Shown piece by piece: positions 49,001 through 60,200 of a stretch of DNA of 64,000 nt (the stretch's first letter is position 1; each line of letters opens with the position of its first letter). Location: assembly GCA_964035795.1 (NCBI GenBank), contig OZ038320.1:24926118-24990117 (forward strand), written 5' to 3'. The stretch is from Pterobdella sp. o SKG-2022. Taxonomy: Eukaryota > Annelida > Clitellata > Hirudinida > Piscicolidae. The position numbers were made by a program, and so were the translations under genes. Under the pieces are notes generated by a model that saw nothing but the letters and a program-made list of their open reading frames with translations, had not been told where the DNA came from and did not search any database.

Positions 49001-51005
49001 AAAAAGCCTTGATTGTAATATTTCTAAACAAGAATGGAGTCTGTTACACAAAATGCTCTAAATTATTTTCTTTAAAATGCATGCTTAAATTATATGAAGA
49101 ACCAGTAAGCTTATAGTTCTATAAATACTGCTGCAAAAAATTCATGAAAATATTACTACTACTATCATTACTATTTTTGATACTAATAATAGTCAAACAC
49201 TAAAAATAATGTAAATAATATTGACATTTCATATTATTTTTGGTAGTTGATAGAAAATGAATGAAGTTATAAAAATAATTAGATAGCTATCAGTTGATGA
49301 TTAATGATAATCTTGCCCATTCTATGCTAGCATGAAAACAGAAATGAAACAATTATGACTAAAAATATCAATATTTTATTTTAGCATGATTTAGCTTTAC
49401 AAGTCTTGATAAATTATTTTTATTTTTAATCAAACACAAAACCTCAATTATGTATTTATACTTTCATGCACTTTTCTCAGAAGTCAAACCACCACATCTC
49501 AATAATTATAGCAATGATTAAAAGAGTTTACATCAAAATTGAGTAAAAAATAACAATAAATCAAATATAATTTATATCTCTTACTAAAGGTGAGACAATA
49601 AATAATATATATGGAAATGATAATAGTTTAAAAACAACTAAGCTCATTAATTTTATTAATATTGAAAATACCATATAAATATTTTAGACTTTCAACTATT
49701 TTTAAAAAATTGAACCATTATTCACAGCTTATGATAAGTAAGATTGAAGTAGTTACAGCACTGAACTCCTAAGCAAAATAGCCATAAAAATTATATTTTA
49801 GAACATGTTGGTTTCAATAATAAAACAAGACTATCCTCAAACAAAAACTTCTAATAGATAACATAATGATAAAAAAGTTTATAATAAAATAAAAAAATAT
49901 TTGTATATATCTATCACCACATTAGCAGTGGTAAAACCATCTTCAAGGGCTCGACTAAATCATAACTCAATGCAAGCATCTTCAGAGCAACTGCTCATGT
50001 CACACTCTCGCTTCCACACTAACACCCACCTTTCAATAAGATTATGCAGTGCCTTGAAAATAAGGGTACGACATTCATATGATAATGTTCCATTCTCCCA
50101 ACTTCCCATTTCCACTTCTGTAAACATCAAGTTTTAATAGTGATTAATTTGATTACTAGGAAAAGTGGATCCAATTAATGATGAATAGTTCTTCACTAAA
50201 TAAAAAAAAATATAGATAACATTCATGATAATAAGGATTCATTAAGTAAAGATACCGAAAACGTGAAAAACTTGAGACACTCAAAATAATGAAATTTATG
50301 AAAAAAGAAACAAGTGAAGTAATGATGTTTTCTAATATTTTTTGAAAATTGACCAGAAAACATTTGATAAGCTATAAAACTTTCAATTTATAATGTTGAA
50401 TATTGATTTGATACTAGTTAATCAATAAGTTTTCTAATGTTGGAAATTATTAGTTTTGCTTTTCACTTCCTGTTAATTAATTTAAAAATACTCAATTTGA
50501 AAATAAATTATCTTACTTTGACTTTGACAAAATATTTAAGTTAGATTTGATTGAATATTTAACATGGTAAAATTTTGTTGAAAGTTTTTCCAAAAAAAAC
50601 CTTTTCATCTTAATTCTAAAATATTATATCACAAAAAATACCAGAAAGATTTAAAATTAAACAATCACCATAAAGGTCAGGAGAAAGATAGTTTTGAAGA
50701 GAAAGAGGTTCATCTCCATACCAAAACAGCCACAACTCCTTATGACTTGCTACACTGTGATCCACTAATCCTTTTGCACCTCCACCCTTTGGTTGCCTTC
50801 TCCACACACACAAAAGGTCTGCTTGTAGACATTTTGAATATGACGTAAGCACAGCATCTTCGAGTGGCTCTCCGTTATTTGATGTATCAGTCTGAACAGT
50901 CAGTCTACGCCATTTTATTCCAGATAAGTCCGCCTGATGGTTAACAAAGTAGATTTTGAATTTACTACGCGGAAACATTTTCGTCGAAGTTTTAATGAGA
51001 CACAT
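33674..51005 (-). CDS. MED13: Mediator of RNA polymerase II transcription subunit 13
   Basis: MED13 links the CDK8/cyclin C/MED12 kinase module to core Mediator and is nuclear. Twenty-eight exons give about 2,275 codons, close to the 2,170-2,210 of human MED13 and MED13L. The first exon reads [11 protein letters not shown] and [11 protein letters not shown] of the MED13 N-terminal domain; the next has [15 protein letters not shown]. Later come [30 protein letters not shown], the MFPTPPS motif, [68 protein letters not shown] and [18 protein letters not shown], ending in [11 protein letters not shown] and stop TGA at 33,674-33,676. The start may be the ATG at 51,005 or the next one at 50,978. 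The central region is long, Ser/Asn/Gln-rich and presumably disordered. No pseudogene sign. Confidence 0.97.
34806..34856 (+). repeat. Dispersed repeat fragment with TGCTAGCATGGGTTGGAC
   Basis: The sequence ATCATCGTTTTCTGTCCGTT followed by TCCATGCTAGCATGGGTTGG lies in a MED13 intron. Similar pieces occur at 22,037-22,082, 37,146-37,190 and 49,305-49,345. The motif resembles a dispersed element I know from cephalopod genomes; it may be more widespread. Confidence 0.5.
39385..39480. repeat. (CA)n microsatellite in MED13 intron
   Basis: About 46 CA units with one ATAC interruption, ending 20 bases from the donor side of the exon at 39,500-39,717. Confidence 0.95.
42468..42574 (-). mobile_element. 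tRNA-derived SINE, diverged copy, in MED13 intron
   Basis: Read on the minus strand: GCCCGCATAGCTCAGCTGGT (box A-like tRNA head), AAAGCATTAGACTAATTATC, then a decayed box B and a segment with GACAATTA and CACTGTGTG shared with the 47,262-47,453 copy. Its 3' end is about 45 bases upstream of the acceptor of the MED13 exon at 42,266-42,423. It is not a functional tRNA gene. Confidence 0.75.
42804..42988. repeat. (CAAA)n tetranucleotide array
   Basis: About 45 CAAA units with a few CAGA and AAAA variants; on the MED13 strand this is (TTTG)n. Any open frames in it are repeat artefacts. Confidence 0.97.
42986..43068. repeat. (CA)n microsatellite directly after MED13 exon donor
   Basis: About 40 CA units, (GT)n on the MED13 strand. 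It starts only about 12 bases beyond the GTTAGT donor of the 43,081-43,211 exon and runs into the (CAAA)n array. Confidence 0.97.
47262..47453 (-). mobile_element. tRNA-derived SINE, best-preserved copy, in MED13 intron
   Basis: Read on the minus strand: CCCCTATAGCTCAATGGTTG (box A), TAGACTAATTATCTAAAG, a perfect box B (GGTTCGATCCC), then GGGCCGACAATTAGCACCTG, CGCTACATTAAATTTGTAGC, AAGCGCTTTATAAATACTGC and a short (ATTAC)n tail. That is a tRNA head, an unrelated body and a simple 3' tail, the standard SINE structure. Confidence 0.9.
47596..50029 (-). other. Long MED13 intron, no feature seen
   Basis: The largest MED13 intron (2.4 kb). Very AT-rich; both strands searched for missing exons and repeats. 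Only a weak dispersed-repeat piece near 49,305-49,345 was noticed. Confidence 0.6.
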
Positions 51006-51405
51006 TTCATATTTTCAATAGATATTTCATAAAAATAACGATTACTACTAATTAATCTCCTAAATTATTTTCGGCATCTAGCTTATAACTCTTGAAGAAA
51101 CGATTATATGAAATCTACAAAAACGATATAAATTATCCTTGAAAATAAATTAAACGTATTATAAAATAAGTGTGGATATACTGACTAGAGCGAACAAGTT
51201 GGTGTGGCAATCTTCTAGACTGCAACCGTTCTCAACCATGATTACTCGTTTGCATTATGATCGGTCAAGATAAATGAATTGATCAACAATGTCCTCTTTA
51301 ATATTTTCGATTTTCAACAAAAGTGAATTATCACTGTATCATTCAATTACCATTAAATTAAAGTCAAAAGTCCATTTAGTAAATAAAAATAAAAATACAA
51401 ATAAA
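51006..51405. promoter_or_regulatory. Divergent promoter region of MED13 and the small coiled-coil gene
   Basis: The start codons of the two genes are 400 bases apart and point away from each other, so this interval holds both 5' UTRs and presumably a shared promoter. It is the less AT-biased part of the neighbourhood around 51,180-51,280. No specific motif is claimed. Confidence 0.5.
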
Positions 51406-52757
51406 ATGGCGAGTCGATCAAATTTTAAAAGACCACGCATAAAGGGTACCATTGTATTTTTTTATTTTGTTATTAAAAACAACTAAGATAATTTTATTTA
51501 TTGATTAGAATATTTCAAATTATTCAGTTTTTTATTAAAACCATTACTTATTAGATTAATTTGGGATGGTTCTACATCTATAAATAGGTTCAAAACATAA
51601 AACTCAATGAATAATTTTTGATTCATGAATAAAAACTATAATTTTTTTCATAACTATTTTCAATAAGAACTGCCAAAAAAAAAGTTAATTTATTAAATTT
51701 CAGCATGTTTTTTTTCAAAAATGTATTAATACTTAAATTCATAATCATGAAAGTTTTAACTTCATATTTCTTTTTTAATTTTTAATGAAATTTTAATATA
51801 GGGTTTAATTTTTAAAAATCATGAAGTTCGCTTTTTTATTTTGAGAATATTCTTGAAGTCTATTGATCAAGAATTTTTCATAATATATGTTTAATATAAT
51901 TTTCTTATTAATATTAGTTTTTTTTTAATACAAAATAAAGTTTTTGATTAAAAAATGCAAGAGGTAGGTTCTTCACTTCTGTCAAATACATAATTTTTAC
52001 TAAGTATTTTTATCATACTAGGAAAAAATTGTTTGTGGAGAAGCACCAGAAACAGATGAAGAAGATTGTGAAATTGATAATTCGCACACATTGATTTCTT
52101 CTCTATCCGACAAAAAACGAGTATCTTTACAACACAAGCTTTCAACCAAAAATAATAAAGAAGGTAATATATTATATATTTTATTTTTTGTTTTAATATT
52201 AAATAAAATTTTTACACCACAGTAGACTATGATCAAAAAAATCTAAAAATCTTCCATAAAAAGTGTGTGATTTTGATATTTTATATGAACCATCTATTTA
52301 TTCAATTTTTATTAATTTCAACAGCACTGCATGTCTCAAACTCAGTAAGATCTTCATAAATTTAAATTAAAAAAGAGCAATTCAACAAAAATTTCTAAAT
52401 AAATTAATAGGAGAAGGAAACTTGAAGCTAAGGTCAGAAATAGAAAATGCCATTAAAAAACATCATGATGATTTCACATCAGAACTTCACAAACTTCATC
52501 ATTACATGTCTAATTCTATCCAAAACTCTCAGGTTTTTGTTTTAAACTAAAAATTTTTTTATTATAATAAGCCAATCTAGTTTTTTAAATTTTTATCAAA
52601 AATTTTTTTTCAATTTAATATAAAATTCCAGAATATTGTAACAAACTTAGAAGTAATAAATAAATCACTGGACAAAGTCAACCAACAAATTGAATATTTG
52701 ATTCTTCCACAACTGGTCTTTTCAAATATACAGTTGCCACAGACAAGTGCTTCATAA
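51406..52757 (+). CDS. Small coiled-coil protein, function unknown
   Basis: Four exons (51406-51453, 52022-52163, 52411-52532, 52632-52757) join in phase to 145 residues with a TAA stop. The N-terminus is short and basic (MASRSNFKRPRIKG). It is followed by an acidic stretch (EAPETDEEDCEID), a basic linker, and two exons with amphipathic heptads (LRSEIENAIKKHHDDFTSEL; NLEVINKSLDKVNQQIEYL) ending in a proline-rich tail. The design, a disordered basic/acidic head plus a C-terminal coiled coil, recalls small chromosomal or synaptonemal-complex central-element proteins such as SYCE2, but the resemblance is too weak to name it. Each intron has GT-AG ends and consistent phase, so the gene model is firmer than the function. 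It shares an upstream region with MED13. Confidence 0.72.
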
Positions 52758-52957
52758 CTCTCACAGAAATTACCTATACTCAATTTAAATCTATTCATCT
52801 TTTTCAGTGCCAAATTCTTCCATAATTATTTTTTTTTATTTAAAATTTTGTTTCTTAAAGGATTTTCAGTAATTTAATTGCGGAAATACTCTATGTTTTT
52901 GGCATAAGATTTTGGCTTTGGCTATTTCAAGCCATTTTCAAAAAATTTAGACTTTCG

Positions 52958-53172
52958 TGTGAACTTTTTAATTCTTTGAGCAAAAAATAAATATTCAAAT
53001 GAAAACACTTAAGAGTTTATTTTATTCCATGAAGCTTCTCATGAGATGAACTTACATTTTTACAAATATTTTTACCTCCATTTGATAATGTAAGTTCATC
53101 TTACGAATAAAATTTGTAAAATAAAATAAACTTCTAAAAGTCTTTTTATTTGAATATTTATGTGAACTATTT
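52958..53172. repeat. Inverted-repeat element (MITE-like), about 215 bases
   Basis: The left arm (GTGAAC..., AAATAAATATTCAAATGAAA, GAGTTTATTTTATT, GAGATGAACTTACATTT) pairs with the right arm (AATGTAAGTTCATCTTACG, AAAATAAAATAAACTTCTAA, TTTTATTTGAATATTTATGT, GAAC). It sits 200 bases downstream of the coiled-coil gene. Confidence 0.75.
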
Positions 53173-53302
53173 TTTAGACCCATGTTAATTAAAAACAAAT
53201 GGACAATTTCTGATTATAATTTTATTATTTTTTATTTATCTATCTACATCATACGTTGTGCTGTCAGAATTGACAATAATAAAACGGTGCACTGAGGAAA
53301 TA

Positions 53303-54560
53303 TACTAATAACGTAAAATTAGTGTTCTATTTCTCGTGCCATAATGGTGTATTTTATTCAAAAAACTTCTATGAAAAACTCTTTCAAAAGCTTTTGAAAA
53401 GTCAAGAACGATCATATCAATTTGTGTCTTGGAATTTATTGCTGATGCGAGTTCATGTGAGAGAGTTGCAGGTTGTGTTTCACAACTTCTAGCTCTAAAT
53501 CCATGTTGACAGTCCAGAAGAATGCTGTATTTCTCCAAATGTCTGTATATGTTGCTACTGATGATATGTTCAAGCATCTATCGGCATATGCTCGTTAAAG
53601 AGACTGGTCTGTAGTTTGCTGGATCTTGCTTTGAACCCTTCTTGTAGACCGCTATAATATTTGTCTTCTTTCATGCTCTTGGAACTTCATCCTCTTAAAG
53701 GGATTTTTTGTATAGAATGCTGAGTTGGGAGTGATATCACTCGCAAATGTTTTTAGGAATCGGGCTGAAATGCCATTGGTTCTTGAAGCTTTCTTCCCAT
53801 CCAGGTTTCTCAAGAGCTTTTAAACACTTTCTAAGCTTAGTTCAATTTCATTAATATCTGGAATGGGTAAAACTTCTAAAGATGAGAAAGTATTTATGTT
53901 GTTTGTTAAAAACTGAGAAATGTTGATTATTAAGAATATTGGCTTTGTCTTTTGCTTCATCGAAGAGTCACCCATTGTGTTTGAGTGGAGGTATATCATT
54001 ATTATCTTTTCGCAAGGACTTTAAGTAGTTCCAAAATTTTTTTTGTTTATGTTGTTTACTATGAAACTCGTCAGTTGGTTCCAGTACGTTGTTCGTGTAA
54101 TTTTGATATTCTTGCCTTGCTATTTTGTCAACTAAGCTTTTCATTGATTTATATTTGTTTATGTCAGCTAAAAATTTGTATGCTTCGTTATTTTATAATT
54201 TTTTTTAATTTTTTGAATGCAGATTTGACTTGTTTATTAAACCAGGGCTCATGAGGCTTATTCTTTATTATATTTGATGGAAGGTAATTTTCACTTATAT
54301 TTTCATAAAATTGTTCAAAACAATACCTTATTTCAGTTATGTTCAACTGAGGTTTCGATGAAAGATATATTTCCAGCCTAGTTAGGACTTTTTTGATGGC
54401 ATTTATGTTGGTCTTATTGTAATTTTACACTTTTCTACCAGTCACTTGGGTGATAAAAGATTTTAAGCTAGCTTCTACATATATTGTTTCGTGGTCAAAA
54501 ATTCCAGGGATACCTTCTAAAGTTTTTGTTAATTTCTATCTAATTTGATACAGGTTTTGT
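53303..54560 (-). mobile_element. Decayed non-LTR retrotransposon (LINE) fragment with reverse transcriptase
   Basis: The minus strand reads GSKQDPANYRPVSLTSICR, then after a stop MLEHIISSNIYRHLEKYSIL, DCQHGFRARSCETQ and DMIVLDFSKAFERVFH. These are the fingers and the first catalytic aspartate region of a Jockey/CR1-type reverse transcriptase. Upstream, pieces such as LDGKKASRTNGISARFLK are in other frames. Internal stops and frame changes show it is dead, and the similarity ends at about 53,303, before the second catalytic motif, so the 3' half of the RT is missing. It would have been a copy-and-paste element transcribed towards the coiled-coil gene. Confidence 0.88.
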
Positions 54561-56081
54561 TTTCAATTTTGCTATGAGCGTGCTTCTTGTTCCATTAAAA
54601 TTTCTACAAATTATCATTTTTAATTCTATTGGTTTCATAAGCCGTATTACTTTAAGGACTTTCCAATAAATCATCTGTAACTGTCTTACATTGAATTTCA
54701 CGTTTTTTAATATTAATAAAAAACATTGGGTATTTATAATTGTTCAAAATCAAAAAAATATAATGTTAACTTGAATCAAAAATAAAATCTTTGCAAAATG
54801 GTTTTTTACCGCTATAGAATGTTTGTCACCATGACGACAAGGTAATGAAAGTATGTTGAACCTTTTGGTTTGTTGTTTTGTTCTCATTTTGAAAAACTAG
54901 ATATTCAAAACTTAGATTAATAAGATATCATGTTTGAGTTTTTGATTGTTTTTTTTGTTTTATTCAATAAAGCTAAAAGCCAAGGTGATTTTAAAAATTA
55001 ATTTTTACAAATGAATTCTTTCAAAAACTCTGGTTAACAATCATTAATGAACTATTCTTTAATTAATGTAACTTGAAATCTTAAACTTCAATAAAATGAT
55101 AGAACTCAAAATCTTAGTTTTTAAAAGTATTCCAACAAGTTTTGTTATTGAAATTCTATGAGCGGGAATTAATGTATTATGTCAAGCCACTAGGCCTCTC
55201 ATTTTGGTTTTAACCACGGCAATCTTTTGTTGACGAAGTTTAATTGATTTATGATTAATGTGGTAGCAATAATAATTATGGTCAATTTGTATAGTGCCAA
55301 GGAAAGCAACTGCGCAATGAAATGAAATATAGGATAAAAATGAACAAAAACAATATTTGATTATATCAGATTATATTTCTGTATAGTCCCAGTAACTGGG
55401 GTTGAGAGATTATTGATATTTCACAACTTTGAAAACAAGATATTCTATATAGTAAAACCATTGCCAGTCTGAACTAACGTTCAACTTGAAATTATCAAAT
55501 TAAAACCCACTGTTCTCACATTTTGAAATATTTCTTGCCGTTTTACGCTAGGAGCGGCCACCAAGCCAAATAACAATAATACAAATGTTTCAAAACAATT
55601 TTAAAATATGATAAAAAACTTATTAAGTTGATAATTTTAATCATATAAATTTTAAATTTTTCACTAACTTTTTTACACTTAGAAACAGACAAATCTTGTA
55701 AAAACTGTAAAAATAATAAAGTTTTTAAATTACACACATAAAAATTTTTGAAAAATTCACTCAAAAAGTTGAGATTGGTTCACATGATGTAGCGTCCTGT
55801 GAATTGCGCAACCCAACCACCATTCGGAACCACCTGATGGTCGAATTACATACTACTCACTGATTAATGAAATATATAAAACTTTTAAAGACATCAATAA
55901 GCCTAAGATGAAAAATATAGAAAAAGTTTGAAATGTTTATGAGAATATGCACGAAGTGTTTCGTAAGACTCACATTATCAAAAGTCAAATAGTGTCAGTG
56001 GGCTTTCCAAAAAGCTTTGTACAATTTTTAATGAACTCGTATGACTGATTCAATAGAAAAAATTTAAAGTTTATTTCATAG
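54561..56081. other. AT-rich stretch upstream of SRCR exons
   Basis: No confident gene. The signal-peptide exon of the SRCR/ZP gene should be here or inside an even more distant intron but I could not identify it. Around 55,280-55,320 TTTGTATAGTGCCAAGGAAA resembles the GCGCTTTATAAATAC tail of the SINE family. Confidence 0.5.
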
Positions 56082-57205
56082 GCACACAACCAACTGTGAT
56101 ACAAGTTGAATTAGTGGGTGGAAGTGTGGTGAGTGAAGGTAGGGTTGAAGTGATCGATGTGAATGGTAGAAGGAGAGGGACAGTGTGTAGTGATGGGTGG
56201 GATGACGCTGATGCCGCCGTTGTTTGTCGCATGAGAGGTTTCAAGTAGGTTTAATGATGTTTCCGAACGATTTAATTTTAAAATTACTATTTGTGGTTTT
56301 TGGCTGCTGAACTTTTATGAATTATTCTTTGTTGGTTTGAATAGTAAATTAGTTAGAAAAGTCAAAAGCTGAAATTTATTTTTCATGAACGCACGAATTT
56401 GAATTCAAAACAACAAAATCTTATTGATTCAAATTTATAACATAATTTAAAACTATTTGAAAGTGGAAAATCTGTAGCAGTGAAAGGAAGCAAGTTTTTT
56501 CCTACTCGGTTTGGTGCTGGTAATGGAAACATTTTTCTAAGGTTATCTATTTATAGATCATTATACATCTTCTAGCCTTTTGGACGCATCTTATGTGATT
56601 TTTTATTGCAGTAAAATTTCGCCAATAAAAGTTTTCATGGATATAACTAATGCGTTTTTTTTCTCAAAAAAAAATGTTACTTTTACATGCTTTAATATGG
56701 ATGTCTGATGTTTGTTCTACTTAGACTTTGAGGAAGTTAATCTTCATTTAATTATTCACAGATCTGTGAACTGCAATGGAAACGAAAAGACTTTATTAGA
56801 TTGCCCTTTGGAGGGCTGGGAGGTAGAGCAGATGTGAATTCATACAAACATATATTTAAAAAAGATCATAATAAAATGTCTCGAAACATATCGGGTTCAA
56901 AACCCGGTTTGGGAATTGTCTTAGCACTTTTTTCATTAAAATTACTAAAATTTAAGTCTTTATTTATGCTAATTCATTACACATTTGTTATGCTAATTCA
57001 AATTATTTTTTTACTAATTCATTAAATTAATATTCTTTTTTGAAATATTATTATTTTGGATCGCTAGAGACACTCACGTCTAACAAAACGCAATTCCAGG
57101 TGAGTAATTTTTGCAGTCACAATGAAGACGCTGGTGTGGTTTGTCAAGAAGGGATCATCAACCCAACACCTCCAACCACTACCACTACCCTTACTCCCAA
57201 AATAT
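56082..57205 (+). other. First SRCR domain (group A pattern)
   Basis: Exons 56082-56244, 56464-56541, 56762-56822 and 57100-57205 join in phase. They read VELVGGSVVSEGRVEVIDVN, GTVCSDGWDDADAAVVCRM, FGAGNGNIFL, VNCNGNEKTLLDCPLEGW and NFCSHNEDAGVVC. Six cysteines fit the group A spacing. A Thr/Pro-rich linker (NPTPPTTTTTLTPK) follows, probably O-glycosylated. Confidence 0.92.
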
Positions 57206-60200
57206 GTCTGTCTTTCGCTTGATTTTGTTTCTAAATAAATGAATGAAACGGTTAAACTAATATTTTTTGAAAAAAACGTTATTTATATAAAAAAATACAA
57301 AACTAATTAACTATGATGAAACAAACTTTTCTGGAAGTTTCACTTATAGTCTCATTATAGAGAATATAAGAAAAAAAAATAACAGAATTAATAAGTACAT
57401 TTAGAAAAAAACTATTATATCACTTCTAACAAGTTTCCATGATTTAGTAATACAATAAGTAATTCTTTAGTCGGTCAGATTTTTACTGGTTTTGAAGTTT
57501 AGGTATAATAATTAGTTAAAATATAACAAAAGCATATAAAAAAAATTTTAGTGAAAATTTCTTTGCAGGTACGACCCCCAAGGATAATGTGAAATTGGAC
57601 CGGTTTGATGGCAAAGCATTGAATGGCTATGAAGGAGTAGTGATGTATCGAGTAAACGACAATTGGAGAAGTTCACTTTTCATCATTATCACGATTTTAA
57701 TTTGTTTTGAACTTCCATCTTCAATTATTTCTTAATTATATTTTTTAAAATTTTTATTCGTTATTCATCACTATATTTTTTCATTATTAGTCGTATGTAT
57801 ATTGACAGTCACCCCAAATAAAAAATGATTACCTGTTAACAGCAGAGTTCTAGGTTTTATCATTCTGCTCTTCCTTTTCATCATTATCATTATAGATATA
57901 AATAATCACTAGGTATTTGCAATGAGAGATGGGGGAGAAAAGAGGCAGCCGTGGTCTGCCGCATGCTATGCTACAAGTGATCCCACCATTTTTAACAATG
58001 CGTTTTACATGTGATCTGTGTCAATTCAAACATTTTTCTGATTCTATGCGTCAATTTGAGAAGTTTTAGATATATTAGTTTTTTGAATAAAAAAATTTTA
58101 GAATGCTAAAATCTCATCTTGAAAAACTTAATGTTTGAGTACTGTTCATTTTAAATTTCATCTTCAAAAGACATCTATTTTTTCAGTAAAAATGCTCTAA
58201 ACTCAATTTTGAATTTTATGAAAAATTTAAATTAATTCATAAAAAAAGTTGTCGTTAAGCATAACCTCCCGAATAACACTTTTGCAACAATACGGAACTA
58301 AAATTCACAAGAAACTGTTTGAAAATTCATTCAAATGCTATCAAGCTTATTATATTAAACCGACATTATCAAAGTTATCATCATTTTAAAGCTTTTTTCC
58401 GATTACTCATAAATTTAACATGATTGGAAACATTTTTCAAATCCTATTATGTTAAAAATTAGTTACTTATCTATGAATTGTTTTTAAAACCATTATTTAC
58501 CCACGTAGCAAGGAGGTTGTACAATGTTCAATTAGATCAAAGTTATTTTTTTATTTACATATTTAAATAATACATATCACACAACACCTTATCTACCCAA
58601 TCCAACACCTCACCTAACCCCAAAATCTCACCCAGCCCCAACACCTCACTCAGCTCCAACACTTCACCCAGCCCCAACACTCCACCCTGCACCCATCATT
58701 ACACTCCTACAAACCACATCCTAATACAGCACACACGAGACCGTGACAACACACCACAAGCTCATAGCTCACAACACACAAACACACCACAACATCTCAA
58801 ACCATACATCATCTCAATTTCAACACTCCACAGCCCAGTGAGTGCCAGGGCAATCATTGGTAGCAGCAGTTTTGGAAACTTAAGCAACATAAACATATAT
58901 GCTTTTTCAAATGTCAAATGTAATGGAAGCGAGGAAGACTTGGAACAATGTTCGAAAGAAAATTGGACGCCATCTTCAGCTGTTTTGTGTGACGTCAGAG
59001 AAGCTGCTGCGGTCAGCTGCTCCAACAGTGTGGATGGTCCTTTGACAGGTGCTTAAATTTTTTGTTTAACATTTAATAAAAAAATATTATTTGTTCTTAT
59101 CGTCTAGTCACGTAATAACAAGCCAATAAAAACACTTAAAACTTGGTAACATAAAGATTTGAAAAGATTAATAAAAGGCTTCATTTGAACGTTATTGTTA
59201 GAACTCCTATATTTCAAGTCATATATAAATATACGCCATATGACCCATTGTTAGGACCTGAAGCCGTGGTCAGCTGTAAGGAAGGACGCAGAATATCAGT
59301 GGGGCTAGTATTTTTTATTATTTGGTGTCTTTTGCCTACGTTGCTACTTTCTTGCACTCTTTTGTGGTTTTAATTGATAATAATCCCCATTCAATGTTCT
59401 CATTTGGTTTAATCAGTAATATTCCTGTTCAGAAAAATCTTAAGTATGTTTTGTATAGCAATTTAACTTTAAAACTAAATTTTAAAGCTAAATTTTTGTA
59501 ATAAGGCTATACTTATCGAAACTTATAGCTTTTATTTTAAATAAATGTATGAATCTTCAATTGATGTTTTTGAAGTTTAATATTCCCGTTAATATCTGCA
59601 AGCTAGTATTTTTATCAGTGCCAAAAAGACCTATAAACCTTTTCTGTGTAGCTGATAAAATCAGAGAAAAGTCGATAAATTGCTAATACCTTCGATTTAA
59701 ACTTAATATGTGAGCATATTTTTGATACGTAGGCATTTTGATGGAGAAAAGTTGTATATAAATTTGTTCAATTGCTTCACAGTTTTTCCACCCTTTCTGA
59801 ACCTAGCCTGGACATCTCAAATGTGAAGCTGGTCAATACTGATGCTTCCGACATAAGTAAATAATAAAAATAGCAAAAAAAAAATAAGAATTTTATTTTT
59901 ACATTATCGAATAAAATAAAACCGTAAATTATTAATAATAAATAGGATTATTAATGTAAAAGATCATTTACATTTTAGAATCTTTCAAATCCATCGTATG
60001 TATGCTTAATATTTCATAAATGTTTAATATTTCTTCACAAAAACCATTAAAAGCATGAGTTAACACCAATAACATGGAAAATAAAATGATCAACTTTCGA
60101 GACCAAGTCATACATTCAAAAACCCCAAACATTAAACAATTTTAGCTTCAGAATATGAATATTTAAAATGTAACGAACAGCTTCAAAAAACTATTCAGTA

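Larger units (their letters stand above)
45373..51005 (-). other. MED13: MED13 exons, N-terminal domain
   Basis: Exons read right to left: 50642-51005, 50030-50117, 47512-47595, 47057-47199, 46525-46875, 46158-46414, 45373-45461. The small 50030-50117 exon ([20 protein letters not shown]) was found by searching for the missing piece between the first and third exons; both phases fit. The 46525-46875 exon carries an Asn-rich insertion. The 45373-45461 exon holds the Cys-containing [16 protein letters not shown] motif. Confidence 0.93.
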
